DNA from: Diploptera punctata
Taxonomy: Eukaryota > Arthropoda > Insecta > Blattodea > Blaberidae
Length of the DNA stretch: 64,000 bases
Direction of reading: 5' to 3'
Assembly: GCA_030220185.1 (NCBI GenBank)
Contig: JASPKZ010007248.1
Span: forward strand, 1,292,537-1,356,536
The position numbers were made by a program, and so were the translations under genes. Below the pieces are notes generated by a model. It did not search any database. It saw only the letters and a program-made list of their open reading frames with translations, and was not told where the DNA came from. This document shows positions 1 through 10,865 of the stretch, piece by piece (the stretch's first letter is position 1; each line of letters begins with the position of its first letter).

Positions 1-434
1 GGAGGAAAGGAGATTACGAGTATTTGAGAATAAAGTTCTTAGGAAAATTTTTGGACCAAAGAGAGATGAACAGACAGGTGAATGGAGAAGACTACATAAC
101 AATGAACTACATGGTCTTTATAGGAAGCCAAATATAATAAGAACAGTTAAGTCTCGTAGACTGCGATGGGCAGGACATGTTGCACGTATGGGGAATGAAA
201 GACCTGCATGGAAGCTTCTTGTAGGAAAGCCAGAGGGAAAGCGCCCAGTTGGTAGGCCAAGAATGAGGTGGGAGAACAACATTAACTATGATTTGAGGGA
301 AGTAGATTATACAGGGAATGATTGGAAAGCATTAGCTCAGGATAGGGATGTATGGAGAGCTTATGTCCGCGCGGCCATGAACCTTCGGGTTCGATAGTGC
401 CAGTGAGTAAGTAAGTAAGTAAGTAAGTAAGTAT
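1..434 (+). mobile_element. RTE-like LINE family A, 3' end (cut by window edge)
   Basis: Open reading from base 2 to 397 encodes the C-terminal tail of a LINE reverse-transcriptase protein: a FGPKRDEQTGEWRRLHNNEL stretch, then RLRWAGHVARMGNE, RPVGRPRMRWENN and a final YVRAAMNLRVR stop. A short 3' UTR and a GTAA microsatellite tail (about 404-433) follow. Tails of short tandem repeats instead of poly(A) are typical of RTE-type LINEs. The 5' part lies outside the window. Many sister copies occur below. Confidence 0.85.
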
Positions 435-844
435 TTTTTTAAGTTTCTTTTGGCATTTCTTGCTGTACCATATCGATCACACAATGTTGAATAGATATCC
501 TTGTCAAAGAAGTTAATTTGCGGAGATATCTCTCATTACGAACAGGAAGAGGTAGAATTATCAACAGGAAGAGACACGATTATCGGTAAAATAGTCATAA
601 TTATTTAACATTTCGTCAAGGGATCGCATTACAATGGATCATATACTCGGACTTTGACATCAAATAAACTCGGAAGTAAAGAAGAGGATGAGCTCTGTTG
701 TGATCATAAACTGAATGTTTACATTCTAAAGGAATACACATCACAAGTTACAGACCAGCCGTTCTGAGGCCAGAACACCTTTACCTGTGATGATGGCCCG
801 TTTGCTTCTGAAATTCGAATTATTTTGTGATATAAGATTATTAT
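435..844. other. No recognisable gene
   Basis: Non-coding sequence of mixed composition between a LINE tail and a tRNA-like segment. I see no open frame, inverted repeat or known repeat here. Confidence 0.4.
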
Positions 845-908
845 GGGCTCGTGGTCAGTGACTCTGACTAGAGTTCACGAGGTCCCTGATTCGATTCCCG
901 GTCAGACC
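845..908 (+). repeat. tRNA-like segment (possible SINE head)
   Basis: A tRNA-like stretch with an A-box-like TGGTCAGTGACTC and a good B box, GATTCGATTCCC, at the expected distance. The acceptor ends do not pair well, so this is more likely a tRNA-derived SINE head or tRNA pseudogene than a functional tRNA. Confidence 0.35.
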
Positions 909-1585
909 ATATGAATTTTTCCTTAAAGACAATTGAATAGTTGCCTCGAAAAGAGATCTAACTAACAAAAATTTGAAAGTTGAGTTTTCAATGAATTAGT
1001 GATCTAACTGGGGGGTGGTGCATGTAAAACTATCCTTACTAACTTTCAGATGAGATTTATATATTTTTAAAAGTTGGCATTCGTGCTAATAGTGATGTAT
1101 ATGTAACAAAATGGCTGATGAACTTAGGCAAGCTATAAGAAGCAATTTATGGGTTACATCTGTTTTCGGGCAACTATTCAATTTTTCTTACGGTTGCGCA
1201 TGGTGTCGAATTTTGGTTAAGGACTCTCCTGCCGCTACATTTTTATTAATCACCCATATCATCGCCATAATGTAACTCGGCCTTCCAGGTGCCCCAACTT
1301 ATGAAATGCATTACAATTCCGCAAAAGCCACTGGAGAAAGCCAAAAAAGACAACCTGATGGTATTGGATAAAATAGCATGGAGTTTACTCAGCCACAGTA
1401 GCTATTTGATCGAAAAACTGTATCATGATAACTGTATTCCTGAACCAGTCAGTGATTAAATTCACTTGGGTTGGTCTTAGCTCTTCGGAGGTATATTATC
1501 AATAAGTAAAACCCCTCTCCCGACAGGTAGTGTCACTGTAAGGTCCGGGTGGCATGTAAGAGCACCTGCAAGGTGAGAGGTTAAA
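909..1585. other. Unannotated intergenic DNA
   Basis: No supported gene or repeat. All frames are broken and I recognise no family in this stretch. Confidence 0.35.
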
Positions 1586-2250
1586 CTGAGTTAATGGAAT
1601 TGACAGACTGAGTAACTAAGTAAGAAACTAACTGATCAAGTATGTGACTATGTAACCACTAACAACTAACTAAGTAACTAAGTGACTGACTGACTGACAA
1701 GGAACTGTCAACCATTACATGCCGAAACCTATCTTGAAATTTATTCCAGAGAAGTGTTGTGATGTACCAAGTCTTCGTTTTTAACTGCAAGGCACGGAAA
1801 TCAAAGCCAGAATCCAGTAATGGTAACACACTATACGGCGCATGTGGACGTCCCTGCTTGAATAAGAGTGGAGTGGAGTCAGGCGGGACGCGGAGCGGAC
1901 GGCAGGTAGTGAGGATTATCCAATCTATCAATTCAAGAGTTGTATTACTTGCCTATAACTTAAATGAGGTATTTAGTAGTGGATTTTAGTGCCTTGCAGT
2001 TAAAAAGGCAATTATTCTTTGAACACGGTCTTGGTACTTCAGAACGCTTCTCTTCAAGATAGATTTTGGCATGCAAAGGTTGATAGTTCTGTTGTTTGTT
2101 AATGAAATGAAATGAATTAACTGACTGTCTTACTGACTGAATAACGAAGTAACAAAGAAACTAACTGACTAGATAACTGACTCCATAAACCACTAACAAC
2201 TTACTAAATTACTAAATAACTGATTACATAACGAATTAACTAATTGATTC
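1586..2250. repeat. Degenerate AACT/GACT tetranucleotide tract, split by a MITE
   Basis: 1586-1700 and 2100-2250 are decayed tetranucleotide repeats (ACTAACTAAGTAACT-like). They abut the 3' end of the minus-strand LINE copy starting near 2251, so the tract is best read as the aged GTAA tail of that LINE, later split by the MITE at 1701-2090. Confidence 0.5.
1701..2090 (+). mobile_element. MITE family B, long terminal inverted repeats
   Basis: The left end (ACTGTCAACCATTACATGCC, continuing through CCGAAACCTATCTTGAAAT) recurs as an imperfect reverse complement at the right end (ATTTTGGCATGCAAAGGTTG). Inner arms also match: TTTTTAACTGCAAGGCAC on the left against GTGCCTTGCAGTTAAAAA on the right. 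A second complete copy in opposite orientation is at 40203-40592, and end fragments are at 10246-10318 and 57336-57395. No transposase is encoded; the superfamily is unknown. Confidence 0.7.
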
Positions 2251-2366
2251 ACTGATTTGCACTTTCTGGAAATATGGAGCCCGGACATTCATGGCTGCGC
2301 GGACATAAGCTCTCCAACATTTGTATCCTGAGATAATGTTTTCAATCATCCCTGTATAATGCATTA
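2251..2366 (-). mobile_element. LINE family A fragment (3' end, first half)
   Basis: Reverse complement of the family A 3' end, around the segment encoding the final Trp-Arg-Ala-Tyr-Val-Arg region. It stops where the next part should read on; the missing continuation resumes near 3046, so one old LINE copy has been split by a block of about 680 bp containing the mariner MITE at 2461-3032. Confidence 0.65.
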
Positions 2367-2460
2367 TTTATTATTTAGCCAGGTGGAGTAAGACCTTCTC
2401 TTCCATTCACCAGGACAAAGATATGTTACTTTTAAAGTACAAAAAAATACAATAATCGTA

Positions 2461-3032
2461 CGGGGTGAATCATAAATATGGCTATACGTTTGATCGTGTT
2501 GTGTGATGAAAATATTACCATTACAGGAAATATGAAATTACCGTTGGAAAGGCAATTATTCAAATTAAAACAATGGAATAAAACAAAACAGTGTACAACT
2601 TACGTCATTAGTCAAAATGGCGTTGAATATGCAACAGCAAATTGCAATTGCTGCATGGGTAATAATGTATGCTAATGATCGTGAGGCCGCAAGACGGGCA
2701 AGACGTGAGTTTAACGTAGCATTGCAGCCGTCGACTGTGGGCAAGTGGTAAAAACGACTGCTGGAAACGGGAAGGATGCAGAAAATCAAACCTCCTGGAA
2801 GGTCTCACATTAGCACGGATGCAGTACAACGAAGATAATTGTGGAGGCGTTCGACGCTAGCCCACAAAAATCAACCCGCCATGCTGCACGTGAGCAGTGA
2901 TTTGTTTTGTTTTGTTATATTGTTGTAATTTGAAGGAATCCCTTTCCAATGATAACATCACATTTCCTTTAATAATAATATTTTCGTCACAATATGCGAT
3001 CAGACGTATAACCATATTTCTGAATCACTCTG
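2461..3032 (+). mobile_element. Non-autonomous Tc1/mariner element, 572 bp, TA target duplication
   Basis: Terminal inverted repeats of about 70 bp (left CGGGGTGAATCATAAATATGG; right end reverse complement CAGAGTGATTCAGAAATATGG), flanked by TA at 2459-2460 and 3033-3034. Inside are decayed frames for an N-terminal helix-turn-helix of an IS630/Tc1/mariner transposase; the DDE catalytic part is absent. A sister copy of exactly the same length is at 49458-50029. Confidence 0.75.
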
Positions 3033-3045
3033 TACATACTAAACA

Positions 3046-3365
3046 ATAATCCACCTCCTTCAAATCATGATTAATGTTATTCTCCCACCTCATTCTTGGA
3101 CTCCTACTGGACACTTTCCCTTTGCTCTTCCTACATGAATTTAGATGCCCGTCTTCCATTCTCAATTCGCGCCGCATATCCTCCCCTTTGCTGTCTACGA
3201 AACTGTTCTTATTATATCTGGTTTCCCATAAATATCATGTAGCTCACTGCAGTCTTCTCCATTCACCTGTATGTCATCTCTCTTTGGACAAAAATGTTCC
3301 TAAACACTTTATTCATATACTCATATTTTATCTTCTCTTAAAGTAAGAGACCAGGCTGCAGTTCA
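3046..3365 (-). mobile_element. LINE family A fragment (second half of the split copy)
   Basis: Reverse complement continues the family A C-terminal coding region (RMRWENN, RWAGHVAR-like, FGPKR-like and TLTLRE-like segments, all decayed). Together with 2251-2366 it reconstructs a single interrupted insertion. Confidence 0.65.
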
Positions 3366-3374
3366 TCTGAAGAA

Positions 3375-3800
3375 AAAATGTTTGTATAATTCTTGTGTAC
3401 ATTTGTGTCACTGAACTCCTCCTGAACGACTGGACCGATTTTGATTATTTGTGTGTGTGTGTTTGAGTGGGTCCCTGGATGATTTAGATTCACAATTGGA
3501 CCCTCTAAAACTATTGGGTATACGAGTTCACCTCAAATGAAAATAAAAAAATCGGTCTAGTGGTCACAATTATCAATGTTACACGACAAAACTCTGTATA
3601 TCCTATTAAAATAAACCCGGGAAGGTATTATTAAAAATAAAGGAAATCCGACGATTAGAAGTGGATGTTTATCTGAAATCTGAAATTAAAAATTGACTAG
3701 GAACCGCCATGTTTGATTCGTCTCAGCGTATGTAATTTATTTAGGCGTAGGAACGCATGGGCATTAGATGGTAGTTTAATATATTTTCAGTTGAACGAAA
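3375..3800 (+). mobile_element. Helitron-like non-autonomous repeat (degenerate)
   Basis: Begins with CTGAACTCCTCCTGAACGAC followed by a GGACCGATTTTGAT segment and ends near GGAACGCATGGGCATTAGAT. Better-kept copies at 25572-25993 and 41603-42272 end in GGGTATTAGCTAG followed by T, the 3' CTRR terminus expected of Helitrons. No terminal inverted repeats or target duplication are seen. No Rep/helicase is encoded. Confidence 0.45.
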
Positions 3801-3946
3801 CAAATTGAACGTAACTGCGGTGAGAGCTGCATGTGTTATGTAATCATTTGTCAATATGTTGCGCACGATTCTAAACAAACATCAGTTGGCAGCACAAGGT
3901 CTCGGCAGCAGTTCATTCTTTTGTGTCTTATCTCTACCACAACGCC

Positions 3947-4017
<71 letters not shown>

Positions 4018-4028
4018 TAATAATAATA
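3947..4028. repeat. AAT trinucleotide microsatellite
   Basis: About 80 bp of near-perfect AAT repeat directly abutting the microsatellite tail of the minus-strand LINE copy. Confidence 0.95.
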
Positions 4029-4054
4029 CTTACTTACTTACTTACTCACTGGCA

Positions 4055-4832
4055 CTATCGAACCCGTAGGTTCATGGCCGCACGGACATAAGCTCTCCAT
4101 ACATCCCTATCCTGAGCTAATGCTTTCCAATCATTCCCTGTATAATCTACTTCCCTCAAATCATAGTTAATGTTGTTCTCCCACCTCATTCTTGGTCTAC
4201 CAACTGGGCGTTTTCCTTCTGGCTTTCCTACAAGAAGTTTCCATGCACGTCTTTCATTCCCCATACGCGCAACATGTCCTGCCCATCGCAGTCTACGGGA
4301 CTTAACTGTTCTTATTATATCTGGCTTCCTATAAAGACCATGTAGTTCATTGTTATGTAGTCTTCTCCATTCACCTGTCTGTTCATCTCTCTTTGGTCCA
4401 AAAATTTTCCTAAGAACTTTATTCTCAAATACTCGTAATCTCCTTTCCTCCCTTAAAGTAAGAGTCCATGTTTCGCACCCATATAATATAACTGGTAGAA
4501 TAATAGTTTTATATATTTTCAGCTTAACATTTTTTGAAAGGAGTTGGGACATCAAAAGTCTCTGCAATGCATAATAGCATGCATTTCCAGAATTGAGCCT
4601 ATGTTTAATTTCTTTGTGCATCTCATTCCTATTTGTGATTATTGTTCCTAGGTATTTGAATTCAGCCAATTCCTCAAAATTTCCCTCATTTGTCATTAGC
4701 TGTCCATTTCCATTATATAATGTATTTCTACGTGTGACCATATATTTAGTTTTACTGATATTTACTTCCAGTCCTAATTTCTTAGTGTTACTCAATAGTG
4801 TGTGCGTGTTGGCCTTTAGTATCTCCTCGCTA
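4055..4832 (-). pseudogene. LINE A reverse-transcriptase C-terminal region
   Basis: Continues from the frameshift near 4835 (DSEEILKANTHTLLSN) into LGLEVNISKTKYMV and EFKYLGTIIT, the RT thumb-side motifs, then ILPVILYGCETWTLTLREER and the tail ending in NLRVR. The tail RRLRWAGHVARMGNERRAW and GRPRMRWENNINYDL are the parts most often left in truncated copies. Removing one base at the frameshift would join it to the RT frame. Confidence 0.85.
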
Positions 4833-6787
4833 TCGGCCAGTAGTAACTACATCATCAGCATAAACTAACAGCTTATTAATACCATTCAGTTGTAAGCCTT
4901 CCTCATTCTCTAAAGATTTAATGGCATGCTCTAGTACAAAATTAAATAGTAGAGGAGATAGTGCATCTCCTTGTTTCAACCCATTCTGGATTTCAAAAGT
5001 GTCTGAAAACTGTTTGCCTACACGCACCCTACTCGTTGAGCCATTTAGACACATTCGTATAAGTCTAACTAACTTTTTAGGAATTCCGAACTCCAGCAGG
5101 ATACTATATAACTTCTCCCTCTTAATTGAATCATATGCTTTTTTGAAGTCTACATATAGTTGATGTACAGTACCATTATATTCCCATTTCTTTTCTAAAA
5201 TCTGTCTTATACTAAAAATCTGATCTGTTGTAGACCTGTTTCTTCTAAATGCACATTGATGATCTCCTAGAATGTCATCAATATAGGGAGTAAGTCTGCT
5301 TACTAATATATTTGTTAGAATTTTGTACGAAGTTGAAAGTAATGAGATGCCCCTATAGTTGTTGCAATCAGTTTTATCTCCTTTCTTATAAATTGGTACG
5401 ATAATTGATTCCTTCCATTCATCTGGAAGAGCTTCTTTTTCCCAAATCATACTAAGCAACCAGCGTATCTTGTCCATCAATTTTTCTCCCCCTGATTTTA
5501 TCAGTTCTGCTGGGATCTCATCTGAACCTGATGCTTTATACATCTTCAATTTTTCAATTGCCATTTCAACCTCTAATGCACTTGGCTCTGCGACTAGCAT
5601 TTCTGCTGTCTGTAACTTATCCTCCTCAATGTCCTGTTCTGTATGTACATTTAATAGCTGATTAAAATAACTTTTCCATCTATTTAATATACTCTTGGAA
5701 TCTGCAATCATATCCCCATTTTCATTCCGAATTATGTTTGTTCTAGCCTGAAACCCTTTCTTCTCTATACTAATTCCCTGATATAATTCTCTAATGTTCC
5801 TATTTTTTGCATTCATTTCAAGATCATTAATCTTCTCTCTCAAATATTCCCTCTTCTTACTCTTTAGTAACTTGGTGGTTTCCCGTCTAACACTACCCAA
5901 TTGCTCTAAATTTACCTCATTTGGCTCGTGTAACCATTTCATTTTTGCTAGCTTTCTTTTCTTTACAATGTCGGCACATTCCTCATCAAACCATTTCTTG
6001 TTTTGCCTCTTTTTTAAACAACCAATGCTTTCTGATGCTGACAATTTAATAGTATCTCTTATAGCCTCCCATTCTTTATTTATATCAGTTTCTTCTTCTT
6101 CGTTTGCCACATTGTCATCTGAAGATTCCAGTACTTCAAATCTATTAGCAATTTTGATTTGGTATTCTTGCCGCATTTCATCATTTTTCAAGTTTTTTAA
6201 TTCATATTTTACAGAATCATCTTTAGCGTTTGTTCCTCTCATAAGCGATAGCCGTTGTCTGATTTTCACTCTGACCAGATGATGATCCGAATTGCAGTCT
6301 GTCCCTCTAACTGATATAACATCAATGATGCTACTGTGCCAGCGTTTATCCACTAATACATGATCTATCTGGTTCCGAGTTTCTCCATCTGGGGACGTCC
6401 AGGTGTATTTATGAATATCCTTATGCTGAAATGTTGTGCTCTTAACAATGAGATTCTTTGATGTGGCAAATGTGACTAATCTAACCCCGTTGTCGTTACT
6501 ATCTTCATGAAGACTGAATTTGCCTATTGTTGGTTTGAATATATCTTCCCGCCCCACTTTTGCATTAAAATCTCCTAAGACAATTTTCATATGATATCGT
6601 GAAAGGCTATCAAATAAGCATTCTAATTCTTCATAGAACTCATCCTTGATCTTGTCATCTTTATCTTCTGTGGGGGCATGTACATTTACAATTATAAAAT
6701 CATGTCGTTTACCCTTTAGAATTATGTATGATATCCTATCACTAACAAACTTAATATCTCGGATAGCGGATAGGATCCTCCTTCTGA
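4830..6787 (-). pseudogene. LINE A endonuclease (rest) and reverse transcriptase
   Basis: Continuous frame from the homopolymer run down to 4830. Upstream of Met 6590 it still reads HDFIIVNVHAPTEDKDD, the second endonuclease block; after 6590 come VLGDFNAKVG, then IDHVLVDKRW and SDHHLVRVKI, the last endonuclease blocks with catalytic Asp/His. The RT domain follows: NYRGISLLSTSYKILTNIL, FRRNRSTTDQIF, YVDFKKAYDSI (motif A), GLKQGDALSPLLFNFVLE and LLVYADD (motif C). It ends three codons after YADD through a frameshift near 4835, after which the C-terminal part continues in another frame. Confidence 0.88.
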
Positions 6788-6994
6788 CTAAAAAAAAAAA
6801 CCCGTTCCAAATGCAGGTCTTTCTGCACCCCCATAGTATAATGCAAAGCTTCCTGATTCCTGACTACCTTCTCCTGGCCACCTAACTTCCTGTAAAGCGA
6901 CTATATCCAAGGGCGATTTATCCAATTCCCGCGTTAATATCTCTAGTGCCCCGCTATTGTATAAAGTCCTAACATTCCATGTTCCTAGGAACAT
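6788..6994 (-). pseudogene. LINE A endonuclease, N-terminal piece
   Basis: 68 codons starting MFLGTWNVRTLYNSG, the first conserved block of the apurinic/apyrimidinic-type LINE endonuclease (GTWNVRTL), then DIVALQEVRWPGEGS, the block with the catalytic Glu. The frame hits a stop in a run of 11 A (plus strand 6790-6800); the rest of the endonuclease continues in another frame. The likely cause is slippage in the homopolymer, or a sequencing error in it. Confidence 0.85.
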
Positions 6995-7312
6995 GTCCCT
7001 GTGTTTGAGCCTTTGGCATGGGTTCCCTGAAGTAGTCCCCGCCCGGAGAACCGAATGGGGGACTATTTGACCTCCGGAAAAATTTTACCCCAGATGAACC
7101 CATGTCCGCATTTCTTGACGGTTGTATTTTTACGGTGAAAGATCGTCACTCTTTCGCCCAAGGTACTTATTTCGTCTGGCTTATCACCTTCGACCAGTCC
7201 GGCATGGGTAACCCTATCGGCAGCATGCTACCGCCGGCCATAGCTCTCAGGATCATTTAAGCACGCAAGCCACTCCACCACGACAAGGTAAAGATACCAT
7301 GGTAGGGAAGGG

Positions 7313-9170
7313 GAGGGAAGAGAAGAAGAATAAGAAGAAACAATAACAAGAACCAGAAACAAAACAATAACAAGTAACAAGAACATAACAATAACAATAA
7401 CAGTAACAAATAAATAAGACAAAGAAAAAGAAAAAGAAAAAGAAAAGAAAAACAAGAGAAAAAGAAAAGAAATCAAGAAAAAAGCAAAACAAAAAGAAAA
7501 AAGATACAAAAGCCAAAAAGAAAAAAGAAACCAATGAAAAAGATAAAAGAAAAAGAATAACGAAAAGCCAGAAAAAGCAAAAAAGAAAAAGAAAAATAGA
7601 ACATAAGAACGAAACTAAACGAACAAAGAAACAGAAAAGACAAAAGAAAAAGAAAAAGGAAAGAAGAAAAAGAAAAGAAAAAAAGAAAGATAGAAAAAAG
7701 AAAAAGAAAAAGAAAAAAGAAAAAGAAAAAAGACAAAAAAAAAAAAAAAGAAAAAGAAATACAGACAAAAGACTAAAACAGAAAAAGAAAAAGAAAAAGA
7801 ACAAATATAAAGAAAAAGAAAAAGAAAAAAGAAAAAGAAAAAAGAAAAAGAAAACGTAAAAAGAAAACGAAAAAGCAAAAAGATAAAAGAAAAAAGAAAA
7901 AGAACAAGAACAAGAAAAAAGAAAAAGAAAAAGGTATAAAAGAAAAAGAAAAAAGATAAAAGAAAACCAAAGACAAAATGAAAAGAAAAAGAAAAAAGAA
8001 AACAGAAAAAGAACCAATAACAATACAATAACAATAACAAATACAATAACAATAACAAGCACAATAACAATAACAATAACAATAACATACCATAACAATA
8101 AATAACAATAACAATAACAATCAACAAAGAAAAAGAAAAAGACAAAAAGGAAAAAGAAAAACAACCAAGAAAAAGACAAAAGAAAAAGAAAAAGAAAAGA
8201 AAACAAGAAAAAAGAAAAATACATACAATACAATAACAATAACATAACCATAACAATAACCATACCATCACAATCACAATAACATAACAATAACAATACC
8301 AATAACACTAAATAATAACATAACAATACCATACCCATACAAAACAATTACAATACAATAACAATAACAATAACAAACATACCATAACAATAACAATACA
8401 ATACAATAACAATAACATAACAATTACAATAACAATAACAATAACATAACAATAACAATAACAATAACAATAACCATAACAATAACAATTACAATAACAA
8501 TACAATAACAAAACAATAACAATAACAATTAACAATAACAATAACAATAACAATAAAACAATAACAATAACAAAACAATAACAATAACAATAACAATACA
8601 ATAACAATAACAATAACAATAACAATAACACTAACAATAACAATAACAATAACAATAACAATAACAATAACAATACATAAATAACAATAACAATAACAAT
8701 ACACAATAACAATAACAATAACAAATAACCATAACAATAACAATAACAATAACAATAAAAATAACAATAACACATAACAATAACATAATAACAATAACAA
8801 TAACAATAACAATAACAATAACAATAACAATAACAATAACAATAACAATAACAATAACAATAACAATAACAATAACAATAACATAACAATAACAATAACA
8901 ATAACAATAACAATAACAATAACAATAACAATAACAATAAACAATAATACAATAACAATAACAATAACAATAACAATAACAATAACAATAAACAATAACA
9001 ATAACAACTAAACAATAACAATAACAATAACAATAACAATAACAATAAACAATAAACAAATAACAATAACAATAACAATAACAAGAAAAATAACAATAAC
9101 AAATAACAATAACAATAACAATAACAATAACAATAACAATAACAATAACAATAACAATATAATATAATAA
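7313..9170. repeat. Degenerate hexanucleotide array: AAGAAA part then AACAAT part
   Basis: About 1.86 kb of low-complexity sequence. 7313-8010 and 8120-8220 are mainly AAGAAA-type purine repeat; 8015-8110 and 8220-9170 are AACAAT repeat with scattered point changes and one-base length changes. All long frames across it (Phe/Ser/Leu-rich or Leu/Val/Cys/Tyr-rich) come from the repeat. It is bounded on both sides by family A LINE copies in opposite orientation. Confidence 0.92.
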
Positions 9171-9192
9171 TATAATAATAATATAATAATAA

Positions 9193-9678
9193 TAATAATA
9201 AACTGAAAATATATAAAACTATTATTCTACCAGTTATATTATATGGATGCGAAACATGGACTCTTACTTTAAGGGAGGAAAGGAGATTACAAGTATTTGA
9301 GAATAAAGTACTTAGGAAAATTTTTGGACCAAAGAGAGATGAACAGACAGGTGAATGGAGAAGACTACATAACAATGAACTACGTGGTCTTTATAGGAAG
9401 CCAGATATAATAAGAACAGTTAAGTCTCGTAGACTGCGATGGGCAGGCCATGTTGAACGTATGGGGAATGGGAAACTTGCATGGAAGCTTCTTGTAGGAA
9501 AGCCAGAGGGAAAACGCCCAGTTGGTAGACCAAGAATGAGGTGGGAGTATAACATTAACTATGATTTGAGGGAAGTAGATTATACAGGGAATGATTGGAA
9601 AGCATTAGCTCAGGATAGGGATGTATGGAGAGCTTATGTCCGTGCGGCCATGAAACTACGGGTTCGATAGTGCCAGTG

Positions 9679-9730
<52 letters not shown>

Positions 9731-9745
9731 TGTAAGTAAGTAATA
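9193..9745 (+). mobile_element. LINE family A, 5'-truncated copy with tail
   Basis: Open from about 9199 to 9670: KIYKTIILPVILYGCETWTL, then the FGPKRDEQTGEWRRL block, RWAGHVERMGNG, GRPRMRWEYN and a final VRAAMKLRVR stop. A GTAA tail of about 65 bp follows (9677-9743). The reading frame is intact over its length, so the copy is fairly young; it is 5'-truncated at the AACAAT/AAT array. Confidence 0.85.
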
Positions 9746-9785
9746 ATACTAATAATAATAATAATTATGATGATAATAATAATAT

Positions 9786-10072
9786 TTTAAGGAAGCCAGA
9801 TATACATAATAACAATTAAGTTTTGCAGACTGCAATGGACATCTGGAACGAATGAGGAATGAAAGATGTGCATGGAAGCTTCTTGTAGGAAAACCAGAGG
9901 GAAAACGCCCAGTTGATATAGCAAAAATGAGTTGGGAGAATAACATTAGCCATGGTTTGAGGGAAGTAGATTATATAGGGAATGCTTGGAAAACTTTAGC
10001 TCAAGATAGGGATGTATGAAGAGCTTATGTTCGCGCGGCCTTGAACCTACGGATTCGATAGTGCCAGTGAGT
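9786..10072 (+). mobile_element. LINE family A, decayed 3' fragment
   Basis: Second family A copy in tandem with the one before: GKPEGKRPV-type and SWENNISHGLREVDY-like segments, with frameshifts and a stop (GTATGA for the usual Val-Trp). Ends CGATAGTGCCAGTGAG like the others and runs into an AAT microsatellite. Confidence 0.75.
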
Positions 10073-10073
10073 T

Positions 10074-10074
<1 letters not shown>

Positions 10075-10127
<53 letters not shown>
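10075..10127. repeat. AAT microsatellite
   Basis: About 50 bp of AAT repeat following a LINE 3' end. Confidence 0.9.
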
Positions 10128-10128
<1 letters not shown>

Positions 10129-10245
10129 TAGCTAATACTTGGCTTTGTGTAACTGTGTGTGTGTTTTGCTGTTATCTATTGGTTACAGGATTAAGTCTAC
10201 TGTCCATTTTGTTCAACATGCAGTCATTTTTTTCATCTAACAAGG

Positions 10246-10318
10246 GAACTGTCAACCATTGCATGACGAAACCTACCTTGAAATTTGTCCCAGAGAAGTG
10301 TTGTGTTGTACCAAGGGT
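10246..10318 (+). mobile_element. MITE family B, terminal fragment
   Basis: Matches the left end of the element at 1701-2090 (ACTGTCAACCATTGCATGAC, then CCTACCTTGAAATTTGTCCC and AGAGAAGTGTTGTGTTGTAC). The other end is missing. Confidence 0.6.
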
Positions 10319-10324
10319 GTGCCC

Positions 10325-10512
10325 AAAAAATTAAATATCCTCTTAAAATAAACCGATGTAGATTTATCCAAAAATGAGCGAAATCCGACAATTAGAAGTG
10401 GATGTTTACCAGAACGCCATATTTGGTTCGGCTCAGCGTATACCATACAACTTAATTCACATTTAATACATAATTTATTTAGGCGTAACAACGAACGCCG
10501 GATATTAGCTAG
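10325..10512 (+). mobile_element. Helitron-like repeat, 3' fragment
   Basis: Shares TTATCCAAAAATGAGCGAAA, TTAGAAGTGGATGTTTACC and the 3' end GAACGCCGGATATTAGCTAG with the copies at 25572-25993 and 41603-42272. Confidence 0.5.
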
Positions 10513-10865
10513 TAACAAATAAAATAAATAAAATAATTGAATAATAAATTCAGTAATGAAACCTCCTTCACTAGTCCAGAGAGATACCGGAGTACGGTTA
10601 TAGAAAACCTTAGCAACATCTGCACTTTGCTACGGCAAGGAGACTTTGAGGAGAGCAGGATAACTTCAAGTGAAATGAGATATACAGCAGGTACACAAAC
10701 ACATCCATTAAAACATTTCCGTCCTTTTCTGTTTCTACCTCTTTTCCCCTCTGATAATAAAATGCAACATTGCGATGCTTTCTATTTTTCTTCACAAGAC
10801 TTTTAGTTTCAGTGTCTTCATCAGTATTATTTTGACTGTCACAGTGTTTCATTGAATTTCGTGTG

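Larger units (their letters stand above)
4029..7300 (-). mobile_element. RTE-like LINE family A, longest copy
   Basis: Reads on the minus strand from a 5' region near 7300 through an endonuclease, a reverse transcriptase and a C-terminal tail to a 3' end followed by a GTAA tail (4029-4047 on the plus strand as CTTA). One ORF of APE endonuclease plus RT and a short-repeat tail match the RTE group; the exact clade is an inference. The 5' segment 6995-7300 is non-coding or decayed and GC-richer than its surroundings. The copy is probably recent, since only two frameshifts disable it. Confidence 0.85.

Noticed and set aside
845..908. Functional tRNA gene (also 52500-52585 and 58600-58690)
   Set aside because: Boxes A and B are present but acceptor pairing is imperfect and two of them share a non-tRNA 3' extension, so SINE or tRNA pseudogene is preferred.
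7253..9375. Several long minus-strand frames rich in Phe, Ser, Leu, Tyr, Cys and Val
   Set aside because: They are translations of the AAGAAA/AACAAT repeat and its borders; composition is repeat-driven, with no domain.
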